A stretch of DNA of 64,000 bases, from NCBI RefSeq assembly GCF_030056665.1, contig NZ_JASHIG010000019.1; one strand, 5' to 3'. The notes beneath the pieces were generated by a model. It was not told the DNA's origin. It made no database searches and worked only from the letters and a program-made list of their open reading frames with translations. The first letter of the stretch is position 1. Every line of letters begins with the position of its first letter. Source of the DNA: Flectobacillus roseus (GTDB lineage Bacteria; Bacteroidota; Bacteroidia; Cytophagales; Spirosomataceae). Shown piece by piece: positions 53,428 through 62,875 of this stretch. Position numbers and translations under genes: made by a program.

Positions 53428-54872
53428 TATTCTGGTTTTCTCAACAACCACAATCCAATAAAGGTAATAGCTCCGTTAACCAATAATTTCTCAAATCCGA
53501 ATTGATAGCCATTCAACCATGCTTGTGAGTTACTATCAATAATGTACGTCAGAATTGGAGAGGCAACACACAAATAGGGAACTAACTTGTCTTTTACAGG
53601 AGTCTTTGTAAACAAACCAAATGAAAATAAGCCTAACAACGGACCATAAGTGTATCCAGCGATATTAAATACTGCCGAAACGATAGACTGCTCACTAAAA
53701 GCATAGAAAATCATGATTACTACAAAGAACAAAGCTGAAAAGCCTATATGTACATAATGCTTGATTTTGGTACGTTGTGACTCCTCAAATTTTTCGATAT
53801 GCATAAAGTCAATGCAAAAGGCAGTTGTCAATGCCGTAAGCGCCGAATCAGAACTTGCATAAGTAGCTGCTGTGATTCCTAGTAAAAATGTGATAGCGGC
53901 AACAGTTCCAAAATGTCCTCCTAATGCCAACATTGGATATAACTGGTCGGTTTTGGTAGGGATAGCAAACCCAATTTTATCTGCATAGATATACAACAAT
54001 GCTCCTAAAGCGATAAACATTAATGTTACTATCGCAAACGTACAGCAAAACCAAAACATATTCTTTTGCGCTTCGCCAATGTTTTTGCAAGTAAGATTCT
54101 TTTGCATAAGATCTTGATCGAGTCCTGTCATTACGATGGCAATAAAGGCACCAGAGATAAAATCTTTAACAAAATGATGTTTGTAAGAGAAATCATCAAA
54201 GAAAAACATTTTCGAATATTTACTCTCCTGAATCGTTGAAATCATTCCTGAGAAACTTAACCCAAGTTTATCGTTGATTAAGATAATCGTTAAGGCTAAA
54301 GCGGTCAATAAGAAGAATGTTTGTAAGGTATCTGTTACAATAATCGTTTTGACACCACCTTTGTAGGTATATACCCATATTAGGGAGATGGTAACTAATG
54401 CTGATACGGCAAAAGGAACATGCCAATTGTCGAATATTGCTAACTGTAATACTTGTACTGCCAAAAATAAACGTGCTGCTGAGCCCAAGGTACGTGCTAG
54501 TAGAAAGAATGCGGAACCCGTTTTATATGACCAAAAACCAAAGCGTTTTTCCAAATAGGTATAAATAGAAATTAGATTCAATTTATAGTAAAGAGGAAGC
54601 AATACCGTTGCAATGACAAAGTATCCAACGAGATTTCCTAAAATGATTTGATAATAGGAAAGTGAAACTTTTCCGACATCTCCGGGCACAGAAATGAACG
54701 TAACACCCGAAATAGATGTTCCAATCATACCAAAGGCAACTAGCCACCAAGGAGATTGTTTATTCGCCGTAAAAAAGGTATTTGTATCTGCTCCTTTTGA
54801 CGTAAAGTGTGCAACAACGATTAGAAGTAAGAAGTAAACTGCCAATATGCCAAAGGCCAAACCTGTGCTCAT
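53427..54872 (-). CDS. Sodium:solute symporter (SSS family), second
   Basis: 481-residue inner-membrane transporter with about 13 helices. The pattern FTANKQSPWWLVAFGMIGTS ISGVTFISVPGDVGK (two adjacent parts) in the first helices, KGGVKTIIVTDTLQTFFLL, and ITAATYASSDSALTALTTAF in the eighth-helix region are typical of SSS proteins. It differs clearly from the SGLT-like one at 21971 and belongs to the subgroup often annotated simply as sodium:solute symporter. The substrate is unknown. It is transcribed alone, divergent from clpS, and ends next to a dispersed short repeat. Confidence 0.9.
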   Translation of the reverse strand: MSTGLAFGILAVYFLLLIVVAHFTSKGADTNTFFTANKQSPWWLVAFGMIGTSISGVTFISVPGDVGKVSLSYYQIILGNLVGYFVIATVLLPLYYKLNLISIYTYLEKRFGFWSYKTGSAFFLLARTLGSAARLFLAVQVLQLAIFDNWHVPFAVSALVTISLIWVYTYKGGVKTIIVTDTLQTFFLLTALALTIILINDKLGLSFSGMISTIQESKYSKMFFFDDFSYKHHFVKDFISGAFIAIVMTGLDQDLMQKNLTCKNIGEAQKNMFWFCCTFAIVTLMFIALGALLYIYADKIGFAIPTKTDQLYPMLALGGHFGTVAAITFLLGITAATYASSDSALTALTTAFCIDFMHIEKFEESQRTKIKHYVHIGFSALFFVVIMIFYAFSEQSIVSAVFNIAGYTYGPLLGLFSFGLFTKTPVKDKLVPYLCVASPILTYIIDSNSQAWLNGYQFGFEKLLVNGAITFIGLWLLRKPE

Positions 54873-55070
54873 AATTTTTAAGGTTGAGTTGATAAGTAAA
54901 TGCTTTAATTGGGTGGTTGATAATAAGAAAATAATACTCCCTTTGTATCAAAAATGAAAGGCAAAATTGATATTTTTTGTTAAATTTGCTAATAGAGCGA
55001 AGAATATATTTCTAAGCTCATTATTAATGCGTTATAATCCAATAAGTTAAAAATAATAAATATTTCACAG

Positions 55071-55352
55071 ATGCGCCCATTTGAACAATTTGAAGAAGAA
55101 GTAGATGTACTGGAAGATGTCAAAGATACCGACCAATATGACTTAGTAGTCTTCAATGATGATGTCAACACGTTTGATTATGTTATCGAAACGTTGATTG
55201 ACGTTTGTGGACACACCCCAGAACAAGCAGAACAGTGTACTATCTTGATTCACTTCAAGGGTAAATGTTCTGTAAAAAAAGGTTCTTTTGATGAATTAGC
55301 CCCAATGCGCAATGATATTTGTCGCAGAGGTCTTTCTGCTGAGGTCATGTAA
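55071..55352 (+). CDS. clpS: ATP-dependent Clp protease adaptor ClpS
   Basis: 93-residue adaptor that binds N-degron substrates and delivers them to ClpAP-type (here ClpCP or ClpAP) protease. The conserved core is present: YDLVVFNDDVNTFDYVIETL with the NDD substrate-pocket motif, CGHTPEQAEQCTILIHFKGK and the C-terminal DELAPMRNDICRRGLSAEV. The acidic N-terminal extension is normal. It lies 26 bases before recR on the same strand (38 bases before its likely start), so the two may be co-transcribed. TAAATTTG at 54981-54988 is a possible -7 box. Confidence 0.95.
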   Translation: MRPFEQFEEEVDVLEDVKDTDQYDLVVFNDDVNTFDYVIETLIDVCGHTPEQAEQCTILIHFKGKCSVKKGSFDELAPMRNDICRRGLSAEVM

Positions 55353-55390
55353 TATTGACTGCTGCTTGTCCTTATTAATTGCTTACCAAG

Positions 55391-56008
55391 TTGAATTATC
55401 CATCCAAATTAATTGAACAGGCTATCGACGAAATAGCCAAGTTGCCGGGCATAGGTAAAAAATCCGCTCTGCGTATGGCTTTGCATTTGCTTAAACGAGA
55501 TGAAAAGCATACGTTAAAACTAGCGGAGGCTATCGTTGCGATGCGTACACAGATTCGTTATTGCGAACAATGTCATAATATTTCAGATACCGAAATTTGT
55601 GGAATCTGCGCTAACCAAAAGCGAGAAGTTTCACTAATTTGTGTAGTCGAAGATGCTCGTGACGTACTAGCCATCGAAAATACTTCCCAATACAGAGGTT
55701 TATATCATGTACTAGGAGGTATTATCTCTCCATTAGAGGGTGTAGGTCCCGCAGATTTGAAAATCGAATCTTTGATTAACAGAATAACAACCTCTCAAAA
55801 TACGGAGAATCCCATTACAGAAATTATCCTCGGGCTCAGTCCTACGATGGAAGGAGATACAACCGCTTTTTATTTGACTAAACGAATTAAGCCATTTGGT
55901 GTCAAAATAACAACCATCGCAAGAGGTATCCCTATTGGAGGTGATTTGGAGTATGCCGATGAGATTACGCTTGGTCGTAGTATCGTCAGTCGCATTGCTT
56001 ATGAGTAA
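55391..56008 (+). CDS. recR: Recombination mediator RecR
   Basis: 205 residues from a TTG at 55391, which gives MNYPSKLIEQAIDEIAKLPG as in related RecR proteins; another TTG at 55379 would add four residues. Helix-hairpin-helix region LPGIGKKSALRMALHLL, a four-cysteine zinc finger (CEQCHNISDTEICGIC, residues about 52-67), a Toprim domain with VVEDARDVLAIE, and a Walker-B-like ILGLSPTMEGDTTAFYL are visible. With RecF and RecO it loads RecA on gapped DNA. The unusual TTG start means start assignment is uncertain by a few codons. Confidence 0.93.
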   Translation: MNYPSKLIEQAIDEIAKLPGIGKKSALRMALHLLKRDEKHTLKLAEAIVAMRTQIRYCEQCHNISDTEICGICANQKREVSLICVVEDARDVLAIENTSQYRGLYHVLGGIISPLEGVGPADLKIESLINRITTSQNTENPITEIILGLSPTMEGDTTAFYLTKRIKPFGVKITTIARGIPIGGDLEYADEITLGRSIVSRIAYE

Positions 56009-56070
56009 CAATGTTTAGGGTATGTTACCCGTTTTACTGAGTACAAGAATACTTAAACTTATATATACTT

Positions 56071-56820
56071 ATGAACCGTAAGAGCTTTTTAAAATCAGCA
56101 TTTGCTTCTGCTTTTGCTTTGTCAGGATTAAAATCATGGGGTTTTGGTAGAAAATCTAACTACAACCAGTTTTTACCTTCTTTGACACTTGAGCAAGTTT
56201 CATTAGAAACCGCTCCTTATTCATTAGCAGCGCTTCCTTACGCTCCCGAAAGCTTGGAACCGAATATCGATAAGCTTACCATGGAAATTCACCATGGTCG
56301 TCACCACAAGGCTTATGTTGATAATTTGAATAAAGCAGTTGCAGGTACTCCAGCAGAGAAATTGACTTTGTTAGAGCTGATCAAAGATGCCGGTAAACAG
56401 CCTGTTGCTATCCGTAACAACGGCGGAGGCCACTGGAATCACACATTTTTCTGGAATGTTCTTTCTCCAAAGGGAGGAGGCGCTCCAAAGGGTGATTTAG
56501 CCAAAGCTATAGAATCAACTTTTGGTTCGTTTGATAAATTTAAAGAAGAATTCGGTAAAGCGGCAACTACTCGTTTTGGTTCAGGCTGGGCTTGGTTGAT
56601 TGTTCAGGATAAAAAATTGGTGATTTCATCAACACCAAACCAAGACAATCCTTTAATGGACGTTGCTGAGAAAAAAGGACAGCCTATCTTGGGACTTGAT
56701 GTATGGGAGCATGCCTACTATTTGAAGTACCAAAATAAACGTGCTGACTACGTAACTGCATTCTGGAATGTAGTAAATTGGGACGAAGTCTCTAAAAATT
56801 TTGAAAATGCTTTGAAATAG
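56071..56820 (+). CDS. Superoxide dismutase (Fe/Mn family), probably exported
   Basis: 249 residues. An N-terminal extension of about 48 residues (MNRKSFLKSAFASAFALSGL...) looks like an export signal and resembles a Tat signal with Arg-Lys instead of Arg-Arg. The enzyme follows: metal ligands by family alignment are His74 (EIHHGRHHKAYVDNLN), His124 (GGGHWNHTFFW), Asp210 and His214 (LDVWEHAYYLKY). The Gly-rich GGGHWNH and GSGWAWL motifs fit manganese or cambialistic enzymes more than strict Fe enzymes. It converts superoxide to H2O2, probably in the periplasm. A terminator follows. Confidence 0.92.
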   Translation: MNRKSFLKSAFASAFALSGLKSWGFGRKSNYNQFLPSLTLEQVSLETAPYSLAALPYAPESLEPNIDKLTMEIHHGRHHKAYVDNLNKAVAGTPAEKLTLLELIKDAGKQPVAIRNNGGGHWNHTFFWNVLSPKGGGAPKGDLAKAIESTFGSFDKFKEEFGKAATTRFGSGWAWLIVQDKKLVISSTPNQDNPLMDVAEKKGQPILGLDVWEHAYYLKYQNKRADYVTAFWNVVNWDEVSKNFENALK

Positions 56821-56854
56821 GTTTTGTTAAATTCCAACTTAGTGAGACCTTTGT

Positions 56855-56890
56855 ATCCCCATTTTTGTTTTATCAAGGATGGGGATTTTT
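56855..56890 (+). terminator. Rho-independent terminator after the dismutase gene
   Basis: ATCCCCAT pairs with ATGGGGAT around a 16-base loop, followed by five T. Confidence 0.85.
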
Positions 56891-56912
56891 CATCATAAAA
56901 CTTATGTAAGTT

Positions 56913-57890
56913 ATGAATTCAGAAACACTTCTCGACACAATTCCATCGCTTGACCTTGCAGACTTCCTTTCAGGAGATGCAGAGCGTAGAGCCAAATTTG
57001 TTCAAGAATTAGGCTCAGCATTTAATAATATTGGTTTTGTTGCCATCAAAAATCATGGTTTAACAGACGAACTTACTGCTAAACTTTATGAGGTAGTTCA
57101 AAAGTTCTTTTATTCAGACGACGAATTAAAGTTTAAATATGTAGTTCCGGGTATTGCTGGTCAAAGAGGATACGTAGCGAAAGGAAAAGAAACAGCAAAA
57201 GGGTTTAAGGTAGCTGACCTGAAAGAGTTTTACCATATCGGTCAGCCTAAGATTGATGATGGCGATCCTATTTGGGCTGAATACCCTGATAATGTTTTTC
57301 CTTCAGAACAACCTGAATTTGAGCAATACACCGTGGAGGCTTACAATACGCTTCAGGTAGCGGGTAAAAACTTGCTTCGTGCTATTGCAATTTACTTAGA
57401 ATTGCCAGAAGATTATTTTGAAGACAAGGTAAGGCATGGTAATTCTATCTTAAGAGCAATTCATTATTTTCCTATCCTCAATCCAGATGATATGCCAGAA
57501 GGCGCTGTTCGTGCGGCTGCTCACGGCGATATTAATTTGATTACGCTATTGATGGGTGCTTCTGCTGAAGGGTTGGAGGTTTTACGTCGTGACGGTGTTT
57601 GGATTCCTATTACCTCACTTCCAGAATATGTTATTGTGAATGTAGGTGATATGCTTGATCGTTTGACGAACCATAAACTTAAATCTACGATTCACCGTGT
57701 GGTAAATCCACCGAAGGAAAAACTTGGCACATCACGTTTTTCTATACCGTTCTTTATGCACCCACGTTCTGAAATGGATTTGACTTGTTTAGACTCTTGC
57801 GTAAATGCTGAGAATCCTAAATTATATGTAGATATGACAGCAGGCGAATTTTTGAACGAGCGTCTGATTGAATTGGGATTAAAAAAATAA
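56913..57890 (+). CDS. Fe(II)/2-oxoglutarate oxygenase of the isopenicillin N synthase family
   Basis: 325-residue soluble enzyme with a DIOX_N region (IPSLDLADFLSGDAERRAKF, FNNIGFVAIKNHG) and the 2OG-Fe(II) double-stranded beta-helix. The metal triad is His204, Asp206 (AAHGDINLITLL) and His261 (LKSTIHRVVNP), with Arg275-Phe-Ser277 (RFSIPFFMHP) to bind the 2-oxoglutarate carboxylate. The family covers IPNS, ACC oxidase and gibberellin-type oxygenases; bacterial members like this are widespread and unassigned. It is not evidence for beta-lactam synthesis, since no ACV synthetase is nearby. Confidence 0.9.
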   Translation: MNSETLLDTIPSLDLADFLSGDAERRAKFVQELGSAFNNIGFVAIKNHGLTDELTAKLYEVVQKFFYSDDELKFKYVVPGIAGQRGYVAKGKETAKGFKVADLKEFYHIGQPKIDDGDPIWAEYPDNVFPSEQPEFEQYTVEAYNTLQVAGKNLLRAIAIYLELPEDYFEDKVRHGNSILRAIHYFPILNPDDMPEGAVRAAAHGDINLITLLMGASAEGLEVLRRDGVWIPITSLPEYVIVNVGDMLDRLTNHKLKSTIHRVVNPPKEKLGTSRFSIPFFMHPRSEMDLTCLDSCVNAENPKLYVDMTAGEFLNERLIELGLKK

Positions 57891-57961
57891 ATTTTAGTAC
57901 TTTATGCCTACTTAGGTTTGTCTTTGACTTGTTTAATCAAAACAAATTTAAGAATTTAGCG

Positions 57962-58001
57962 AAGCGTTTGAGAATGAGTGGGTTCTTTTTCTCAAACGCT
58001 T
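57962..58001 (+). terminator. Hairpin terminator after the oxygenase gene
   Basis: AAGCGTTTGAGAA pairs with TTCTCAAACGCTT around a 14-base loop. The T tail is short, but the perfect 13-bp stem supports termination. Confidence 0.7.
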
Positions 58002-58058
58002 TACATTATTAAACGCCGTTGGAAGGAATGTACTTTTGGGCATTCTTGCTTGCATCTG

Positions 58059-59231
58059 ATGAAACTTTCTAAGCATTATGATTTCTTAAAAGACGTTCTT
58101 GTCTTAGCCTTTACAACTTTTGGTGGTCCACAGGTGCATCTCGCTATGTTCATTAATCGATTGGTACATAAGAAAAAGTACCTAACCGAGGAGGAATTGT
58201 TAGAAATTCAAGCGTTGTGCTCGTTTTTACCTGGCCCCAGCTCTACACAGACGCTTATTGCGGTTGGATATAAACTAGGAGGTCCGAACTTAGCTTACCT
58301 AACCTTATTTTTGTGGATTGCTCCAGCAGTTACCATTATGACGATGGCAGCTTTCGGAATGACCTATCTCGAAAATCGCGAAATTGTACGATTTATTCAA
58401 CCTATCGGTATTGCCTTTATTATCCACTCTGGGATTTTGTTAGGAAAATTGGTGTTGAAAAATACCTCTAACTATGTTCTCATGGTTCTGGTGGCTGCAT
58501 TTGCCTTTTATTTCCAATCTCCTTGGGTTTGTCCTATTGCACTTATTGTCAGTGGCACGGTTACTTCCTTTAATTATAAAGATCATCCTCGCCAGAATAA
58601 ACATCGCATGATAATTCCTTGGGCGAATTTCAATTTATTTTGGGGCTTTCTGGTGTTTTTAGCTTTGCTGGGGCATTTTACAGATTCAATGCCTCTTTTA
58701 TTATTCGAAAACTTTTATCGAAATGGAAGCCTTGTGTTTGGCGGAGGACAGGTGCTAGCACCAATGCTTTTTACAGAATTTGTAGAGTTTAAAGAGTTGA
58801 TTCGTAGTGATGATTTTCTTACAGGTATGGCTCTGTCACAAGCATTACCCGGTCCTGTATTCGCCTTTACTTCTTATCTTGGGACACTTGCAATGAAAGG
58901 GCATGGTATCGGACAGCAATTACTTGGGAGTGCGGTTGGAGCAGCAGGTATTTTTCTTCCAGGGACTTTTTTAATTTTCTTTGTTTATCGTATCTGGGGA
59001 CAATTAAAGCAGTTTAGGGCTATTAGAGCTTCTTTGGATGGGATTAACTCTGCTTCTGTTGGTCTCACCTTAGGCGCAGCAGTTTCCTTCTTAGAACCTA
59101 TCTTAGTTCAGAAAGACTGGCTTGGCATAGGTACAATCTTGGTAACACTCTTGATTATTAGATTTACAAAAATACCAAGCTTTTATATATTCCTTGGAGG
59201 TTTGGCTATTGGTTTGATAGTTTATCTTTAG
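58059..59231 (+). CDS. chrA: Chromate transporter, ChrA family
   Basis: 390 residues from the ATG at 58059; an in-frame start at 57978 lies inside the terminator hairpin of the previous gene. It is a full-length two-domain CHR protein with about 10-12 helices. Each half carries the CHR signature: FTTFGGPQVHLAMF...ALCSFLPGPSSTQTLIAVGY in the first and GGGQVLAPMLFTEF...MALSQALPGPVFAFTSYLGT in the second (shown as separate parts). The family exports chromate in exchange for sulfate-like ions; in many bacteria the real substrate is untested. It is convergent with rfbA through a terminator repeat. Confidence 0.88.
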   Translation: MKLSKHYDFLKDVLVLAFTTFGGPQVHLAMFINRLVHKKKYLTEEELLEIQALCSFLPGPSSTQTLIAVGYKLGGPNLAYLTLFLWIAPAVTIMTMAAFGMTYLENREIVRFIQPIGIAFIIHSGILLGKLVLKNTSNYVLMVLVAAFAFYFQSPWVCPIALIVSGTVTSFNYKDHPRQNKHRMIIPWANFNLFWGFLVFLALLGHFTDSMPLLLFENFYRNGSLVFGGGQVLAPMLFTEFVEFKELIRSDDFLTGMALSQALPGPVFAFTSYLGTLAMKGHGIGQQLLGSAVGAAGIFLPGTFLIFFVYRIWGQLKQFRAIRASLDGINSASVGLTLGAAVSFLEPILVQKDWLGIGTILVTLLIIRFTKIPSFYIFLGGLAIGLIVYL

Positions 59232-59241
59232 TCTCTCTTAA

Positions 59242-59285
59242 ATCAAAAAAGCGGTCGAAAATACTTTTCGACCGCTTTTTTGATA
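59242..59285. terminator. Bidirectional terminator repeat, copy g
   Basis: ATCAAAAAAGCGGTCGAAAA pairs with TTTTCGACCGCTTTTTTGAT around TAC (arms shown separately). It lies in the 99-base gap between convergent chrA and rfbA. The companion palindrome AGATGCAAAGCATTACTAC follows at 59311-59329, so the whole gap is repeat. Confidence 0.92.
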
Positions 59286-59330
59286 CTTGAATATCGGATG
59301 ATATATTATTAGATGCAAAGCATTACTACC

Positions 59331-60191
59331 TTACTTCAACAAGTTTAACAAGTATTTTCCGTAACCACTTTTTACTAATGGTGTAGCGACTGTACGTAAT
59401 TGTTCTGCATCGATAAAGCCCATTCTGTAGGCTACTTCTTCAATACAACCAATTTTCAGACCTTGACGCTCTTCTATTACTTGAACAAATTGACCTGCTT
59501 GCATCAACGAAGCAAAAGTTCCTGTATCCAACCAAGCAGTTCCTCTATTCAATACACCAACTTTCAATTTACCTCTTTCCAAATAAACCTTGTTCACGTC
59601 GGTAATTTCGTACTCTCCGCGAGGCGATGGTGCTATGTTTTTAGCAATTTCAACTACCTCATTGTCGTAGAAATATAATCCTGGAACAGCATAGTTTGAT
59701 TTTGGTTCCGTTGGTTTTTCCTCAATAGAAAGAACATTAAAGTCATTATCAAATTCTACCACACCATAACGTTCTGGGTCATGTACTTGGTAGGCATATA
59801 CAACTCCTCCATCTGGGTCGTTGTTAGCTTGCAATAATTTACTCAAACCTGAACCGTAGAAGATATTATCACCTAATACTAAGGCAACTTTATCATTTCC
59901 TATGAATTCTTCTCCAATCACAAAAGCCTGCGCCAATCCATTTGGTTCTGGTTGAACTGCGTAGCTGAATTTGCAACCAATTTGTGAACCGTCACCCAAT
60001 AATTTTTCGAAATTAGGGAGGTCGTGTGGGGTTGAGATAATCAAAATTTCTTTAATACCCGCCAACATCAAAATTGACAGCGGGTAATAAATCATCGGCT
60101 TGTCATAAACAGGCATTAACTGTTTACTTACGGCCAAAGTTAAAGGATGAAGTCGGGTGCCTGAGCCACCAGCTAAAATAATACCTTTCAT
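59331..60191 (-). CDS. rfbA: Glucose-1-phosphate thymidylyltransferase
   Basis: 286-residue nucleotidyltransferase making dTDP-glucose from dTTP and glucose-1-phosphate. Diagnostic segments are GIILAGGSGTRLHPLTLAVS (nucleotide loop), KQLMPVYDKPMIYYPLSILM, LGDNIFYGSGLSK, GVVEFDNDFNVLSIEEKPTE and RGTAWLDTGTFASLMQA. It is the last gene of a minus-strand set galE-rfbB-rfbA, 15 bases after rfbB. Together rfbB and rfbA supply dTDP-4-keto-6-deoxyglucose for surface polysaccharide; rfbC and rfbD for rhamnose are not in the window. Confidence 0.95.
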   Translation of the reverse strand: MKGIILAGGSGTRLHPLTLAVSKQLMPVYDKPMIYYPLSILMLAGIKEILIISTPHDLPNFEKLLGDGSQIGCKFSYAVQPEPNGLAQAFVIGEEFIGNDKVALVLGDNIFYGSGLSKLLQANNDPDGGVVYAYQVHDPERYGVVEFDNDFNVLSIEEKPTEPKSNYAVPGLYFYDNEVVEIAKNIAPSPRGEYEITDVNKVYLERGKLKVGVLNRGTAWLDTGTFASLMQAGQFVQVIEERQGLKIGCIEEVAYRMGFIDAEQLRTVATPLVKSGYGKYLLNLLK

Positions 60192-60206
60192 ATCAATATC
60201 GGTTTA

Positions 60207-61262
60207 TTAACGATTCTCGTACATGGTTTCGTAATACTTTTGGTAATTACCAGAAGTTACGTTGTCCAACCATTCTGTATTAGCTAAGAACCAATCTACG
60301 GTTTTCTCCAAACCTTCTTCAAACTGAAGAGATGGTTCCCAACCTAACTCTTTCATGATTTTGTTTGCATCAATGGCATAACGCAAATCATGACCAGCAC
60401 GGTCAGTTACATAAGTGATAAGTTGTTCAGAAGTACCTTCTGCACGTCCCAATTTTTTATCCATAACCGAGCAAAGAAGTTTTACTAGGTCAATGTTTTT
60501 CCATTCGTTAAAACCACCAATATTGTAAGTCTCACCAAGTACGCCTTTGTGATATACCGTATCAATTGCACGAGCGTGATCAATTACGAACAACCAGTCA
60601 CGAACATTTTCGCCTTTACCATATACAGGTAGAGGTTTGTTATTGAGGATGTTATGAATCATCAAAGGAATCAACTTCTCAGGGAAGTGATTTGGCCCGT
60701 AATTGTTTGAACAGTTAGTAATCACTACAGGCATTTTGTACGTATTTCCGTACGCTCTCACAAAATGGTCTGAAGATGCTTTTGAAGCAGAATATGGCGA
60801 ACGTGGGTCATAAGCTGTAGTTTCAGTAAAGAAATCTTCAGGATTATGCAATTCACCATATACTTCGTCTGTTGAAACATGGTAAAATCTTTTGCCGTCA
60901 TAATTGCCTTTCCAAGTATTTTTGGCAGCGTTCAATAGATTTACGGTACCAACTACGTTTGTCAAAACAAAAGCCATTGGGTCTGTAATTGAACGGTCTA
61001 CGTGTGACTCGGCAGCAAGGTGAATAACACCGTCAAAATTATGTTCAGCAAAAAGTGCGTCAACAAATGGGGCATCTACCAAATCGCCTTTTACAAAAGT
61101 ATAGTTTGGTTGATTTTCGATATCTGTCAAGTTGGCCAAATTACCTGCATAAGTCAATTTATCAAGATTGAAGATTTGGTATTCTGGGTACTTGGTCACA
61201 AACAACCTTACCACATGAGAGCCGATAAAACCAGCGCCACCTGTAATGAGAATTTTTTTCAT
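60207..61262 (-). CDS. rfbB: dTDP-glucose 4,6-dehydratase
   Basis: 351-residue short-chain dehydrogenase/reductase. NAD-binding GGAGFIGSH at the N-terminus, the substrate loop HLAAESHVDRSITDP typical of RfbB, the active-site STDEVYGEL, and YxxxK in SPYSASKASSDHFVRAY are present, as is NCSNNYGPNHFPEKLIPLMI. It converts dTDP-glucose to dTDP-4-keto-6-deoxyglucose. It sits between galE (21 bases upstream) and rfbA (15 bases downstream), so the three are most likely one transcript. Confidence 0.95.
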   Translation of the reverse strand: MKKILITGGAGFIGSHVVRLFVTKYPEYQIFNLDKLTYAGNLANLTDIENQPNYTFVKGDLVDAPFVDALFAEHNFDGVIHLAAESHVDRSITDPMAFVLTNVVGTVNLLNAAKNTWKGNYDGKRFYHVSTDEVYGELHNPEDFFTETTAYDPRSPYSASKASSDHFVRAYGNTYKMPVVITNCSNNYGPNHFPEKLIPLMIHNILNNKPLPVYGKGENVRDWLFVIDHARAIDTVYHKGVLGETYNIGGFNEWKNIDLVKLLCSVMDKKLGRAEGTSEQLITYVTDRAGHDLRYAIDANKIMKELGWEPSLQFEEGLEKTVDWFLANTEWLDNVTSGNYQKYYETMYENR

Positions 61263-61283
61263 TGTATTATTTTTCTAATAAAA

Positions 61284-62309
61284 TTACTTACGATTTACCA
61301 CAGCAAGTTGCCATTTCCAAGCATCGCCAAGTGCCTCTGTCAAAGTTTTTTCAGCTTTCCAACCCAAAATCTCGTTAGATTTGCTACAATCAGCATACAC
61401 TGCTGTAACATCACCCTCTCTTCTTGGTTTAATCGCATAATCCACTTTCAAGCCAGTAGCTGTTTCAAAAGCTGTGATTACTTCCAAAACCGAGCTACCT
61501 GTACCAGTGCCGATATTGAAATAATCATAAAATGTTGTCTTTTCTTGTTGTTTCAATAAAAGTGCCAAAGCCGCAACGTGTGCTTTTGCTAAGTCTACTA
61601 CATGGATATAATCACGAATAGCAGTACCGTCGGCAGTAGGATAATCATCACCAAACACTGACAACTGTCCACGCAAACCTGCTACCGTTTGAGTAATGAA
61701 AGGTACTAAATTGGCAGGAACTCCCAAAGGCAATTCACCGATTAGTGTACTTTCATGTGCTCCAATTGGGTTAAAATATCTGAGTGAAATGGCTTTCAAA
61801 CCTCTATTTGTAGCAACAGTGTCTTTGATAATTTCTTCACAAATTTGTTTTGTGTTTCCGTATGGGGAGTTTGCAGGCTGTACCTTTGATAGTTCTGTTA
61901 CTGGTAATGCCTCAGGCTGACCATAAACAGTACACGATGAAGAAAATACTAGATTGGAAACTTTATGTTCCTCCATTTTTTCCAACATCAAAACAGTAGC
62001 TGCTACGTTATTTCTGTAATATTTCAACGGCTCGCTTACCGACTCACCAACTGCTTTGAATGCAGCAAAGTGAATAATACCATCAATTTTATTTTCTGTA
62101 AAAACTTTATCCCAAGCAGCAGGGTCATTGATGTCTGCTTCATAAAATGTTACTGGTTTCCCAATAATAGTTTCGAGTCCCGAAAGCACCGCTTTTTCAG
62201 AATTTGAAAAGTTGTCGAAGATAATAGATTCATAGCCAGCGTGATGTAGCTCAACAACAGTGTGTGAGCCGATGAATCCAGCCCCTCCAGTTACAAGTAT
62301 TTTCATCAT
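61284..62309 (-). CDS. galE: UDP-glucose 4-epimerase
   Basis: 341-residue epimerase interconverting UDP-glucose and UDP-galactose. NAD-binding GGAGFIGSHTVVELHHAGYE, HFAAFKAVGESVSEPLKYYR, catalytic SSSCTVYG and YGNTK, and the SLRYFNPIGAHESTLIGE and GTAIRDYIHVVDLAKAH segments are all typical. The start is one of two adjacent ATG codons (62309 or 62306). It is the first gene of the minus-strand nucleotide-sugar set. A -7 box is predicted just upstream. Confidence 0.95.
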   Translation of the reverse strand: MMKILVTGGAGFIGSHTVVELHHAGYESIIFDNFSNSEKAVLSGLETIIGKPVTFYEADINDPAAWDKVFTENKIDGIIHFAAFKAVGESVSEPLKYYRNNVAATVLMLEKMEEHKVSNLVFSSSCTVYGQPEALPVTELSKVQPANSPYGNTKQICEEIIKDTVATNRGLKAISLRYFNPIGAHESTLIGELPLGVPANLVPFITQTVAGLRGQLSVFGDDYPTADGTAIRDYIHVVDLAKAHVAALALLLKQQEKTTFYDYFNIGTGTGSSVLEVITAFETATGLKVDYAIKPRREGDVTAVYADCSKSNEILGWKAEKTLTEALGDAWKWQLAVVNRK

Positions 62310-62875
62310 GGTAAGATTAAGAAAGATTTGCTTTCAATAACAAAGTTAATAATATCGAAATCTAAAAAAAATTATATTTTTGAATTGTGAGTATTTGGTA
62401 ATATTTATCAAGTTTTGTAGCAACTTTTTAGATAATATTTACCTTTAAAACAGCTTTATTTTTTAGAATTTTCAGTACAAATTTACAATTTTCAAGCCAA
62501 AAATTGACTTGAAATTCTCCTGATTAAGGACAATAAAGCGTTTGTAAAATAAGGTCTAATAGCCTATTGGTTGACTAATTCCCATTTGTATATTATTGGT
62601 TGTCAGTGTGTTATATGTTAGTGGCTGATTTTTCCACCTTCCTCAAGACTTCATGTACAAACGGTTGTGCTAATACCATTTGCCTCTATGGGCAAGAAAT
62701 AATAATTCTCCAAAAATAGATGGAGATGTGAACTCATTCGCTTAAATTGTGTTTATCAAATATTATGAGTTTTTGACGAAGGATTTTTAAAATATTACCT
62801 AAATAGAGGAGTGAGGTATAGATAAAATACCGTACTGTAAACAAAAGCTTATTCATAAATTATAATGTCTATTTT
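62310..62875. other. Intergenic region between divergent galE and the SirB1-like gene
   Basis: 566 A+T-rich bases without a convincing gene. It contains a predicted minus-strand -7 box for galE, and a small hairpin TTGCC TCTAT GGGCAA at about 62680-62695. Nothing else is recognisable. Confidence 0.45.
62341..62348 (-). promoter_or_regulatory. Probable -7 box of the galE-rfbB-rfbA promoter
   Basis: On the minus strand it reads TAACTTTG, a match to TAnnTTTG, about 32 bases before the galE start. The -33 position is not convincing. Confidence 0.4.

Noticed and set aside
56913..57890. Beta-lactam biosynthesis gene (isopenicillin N synthase)
   Set aside because: Only the oxygenase superfamily is supported. 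No ACV synthetase or other pathway gene is nearby.
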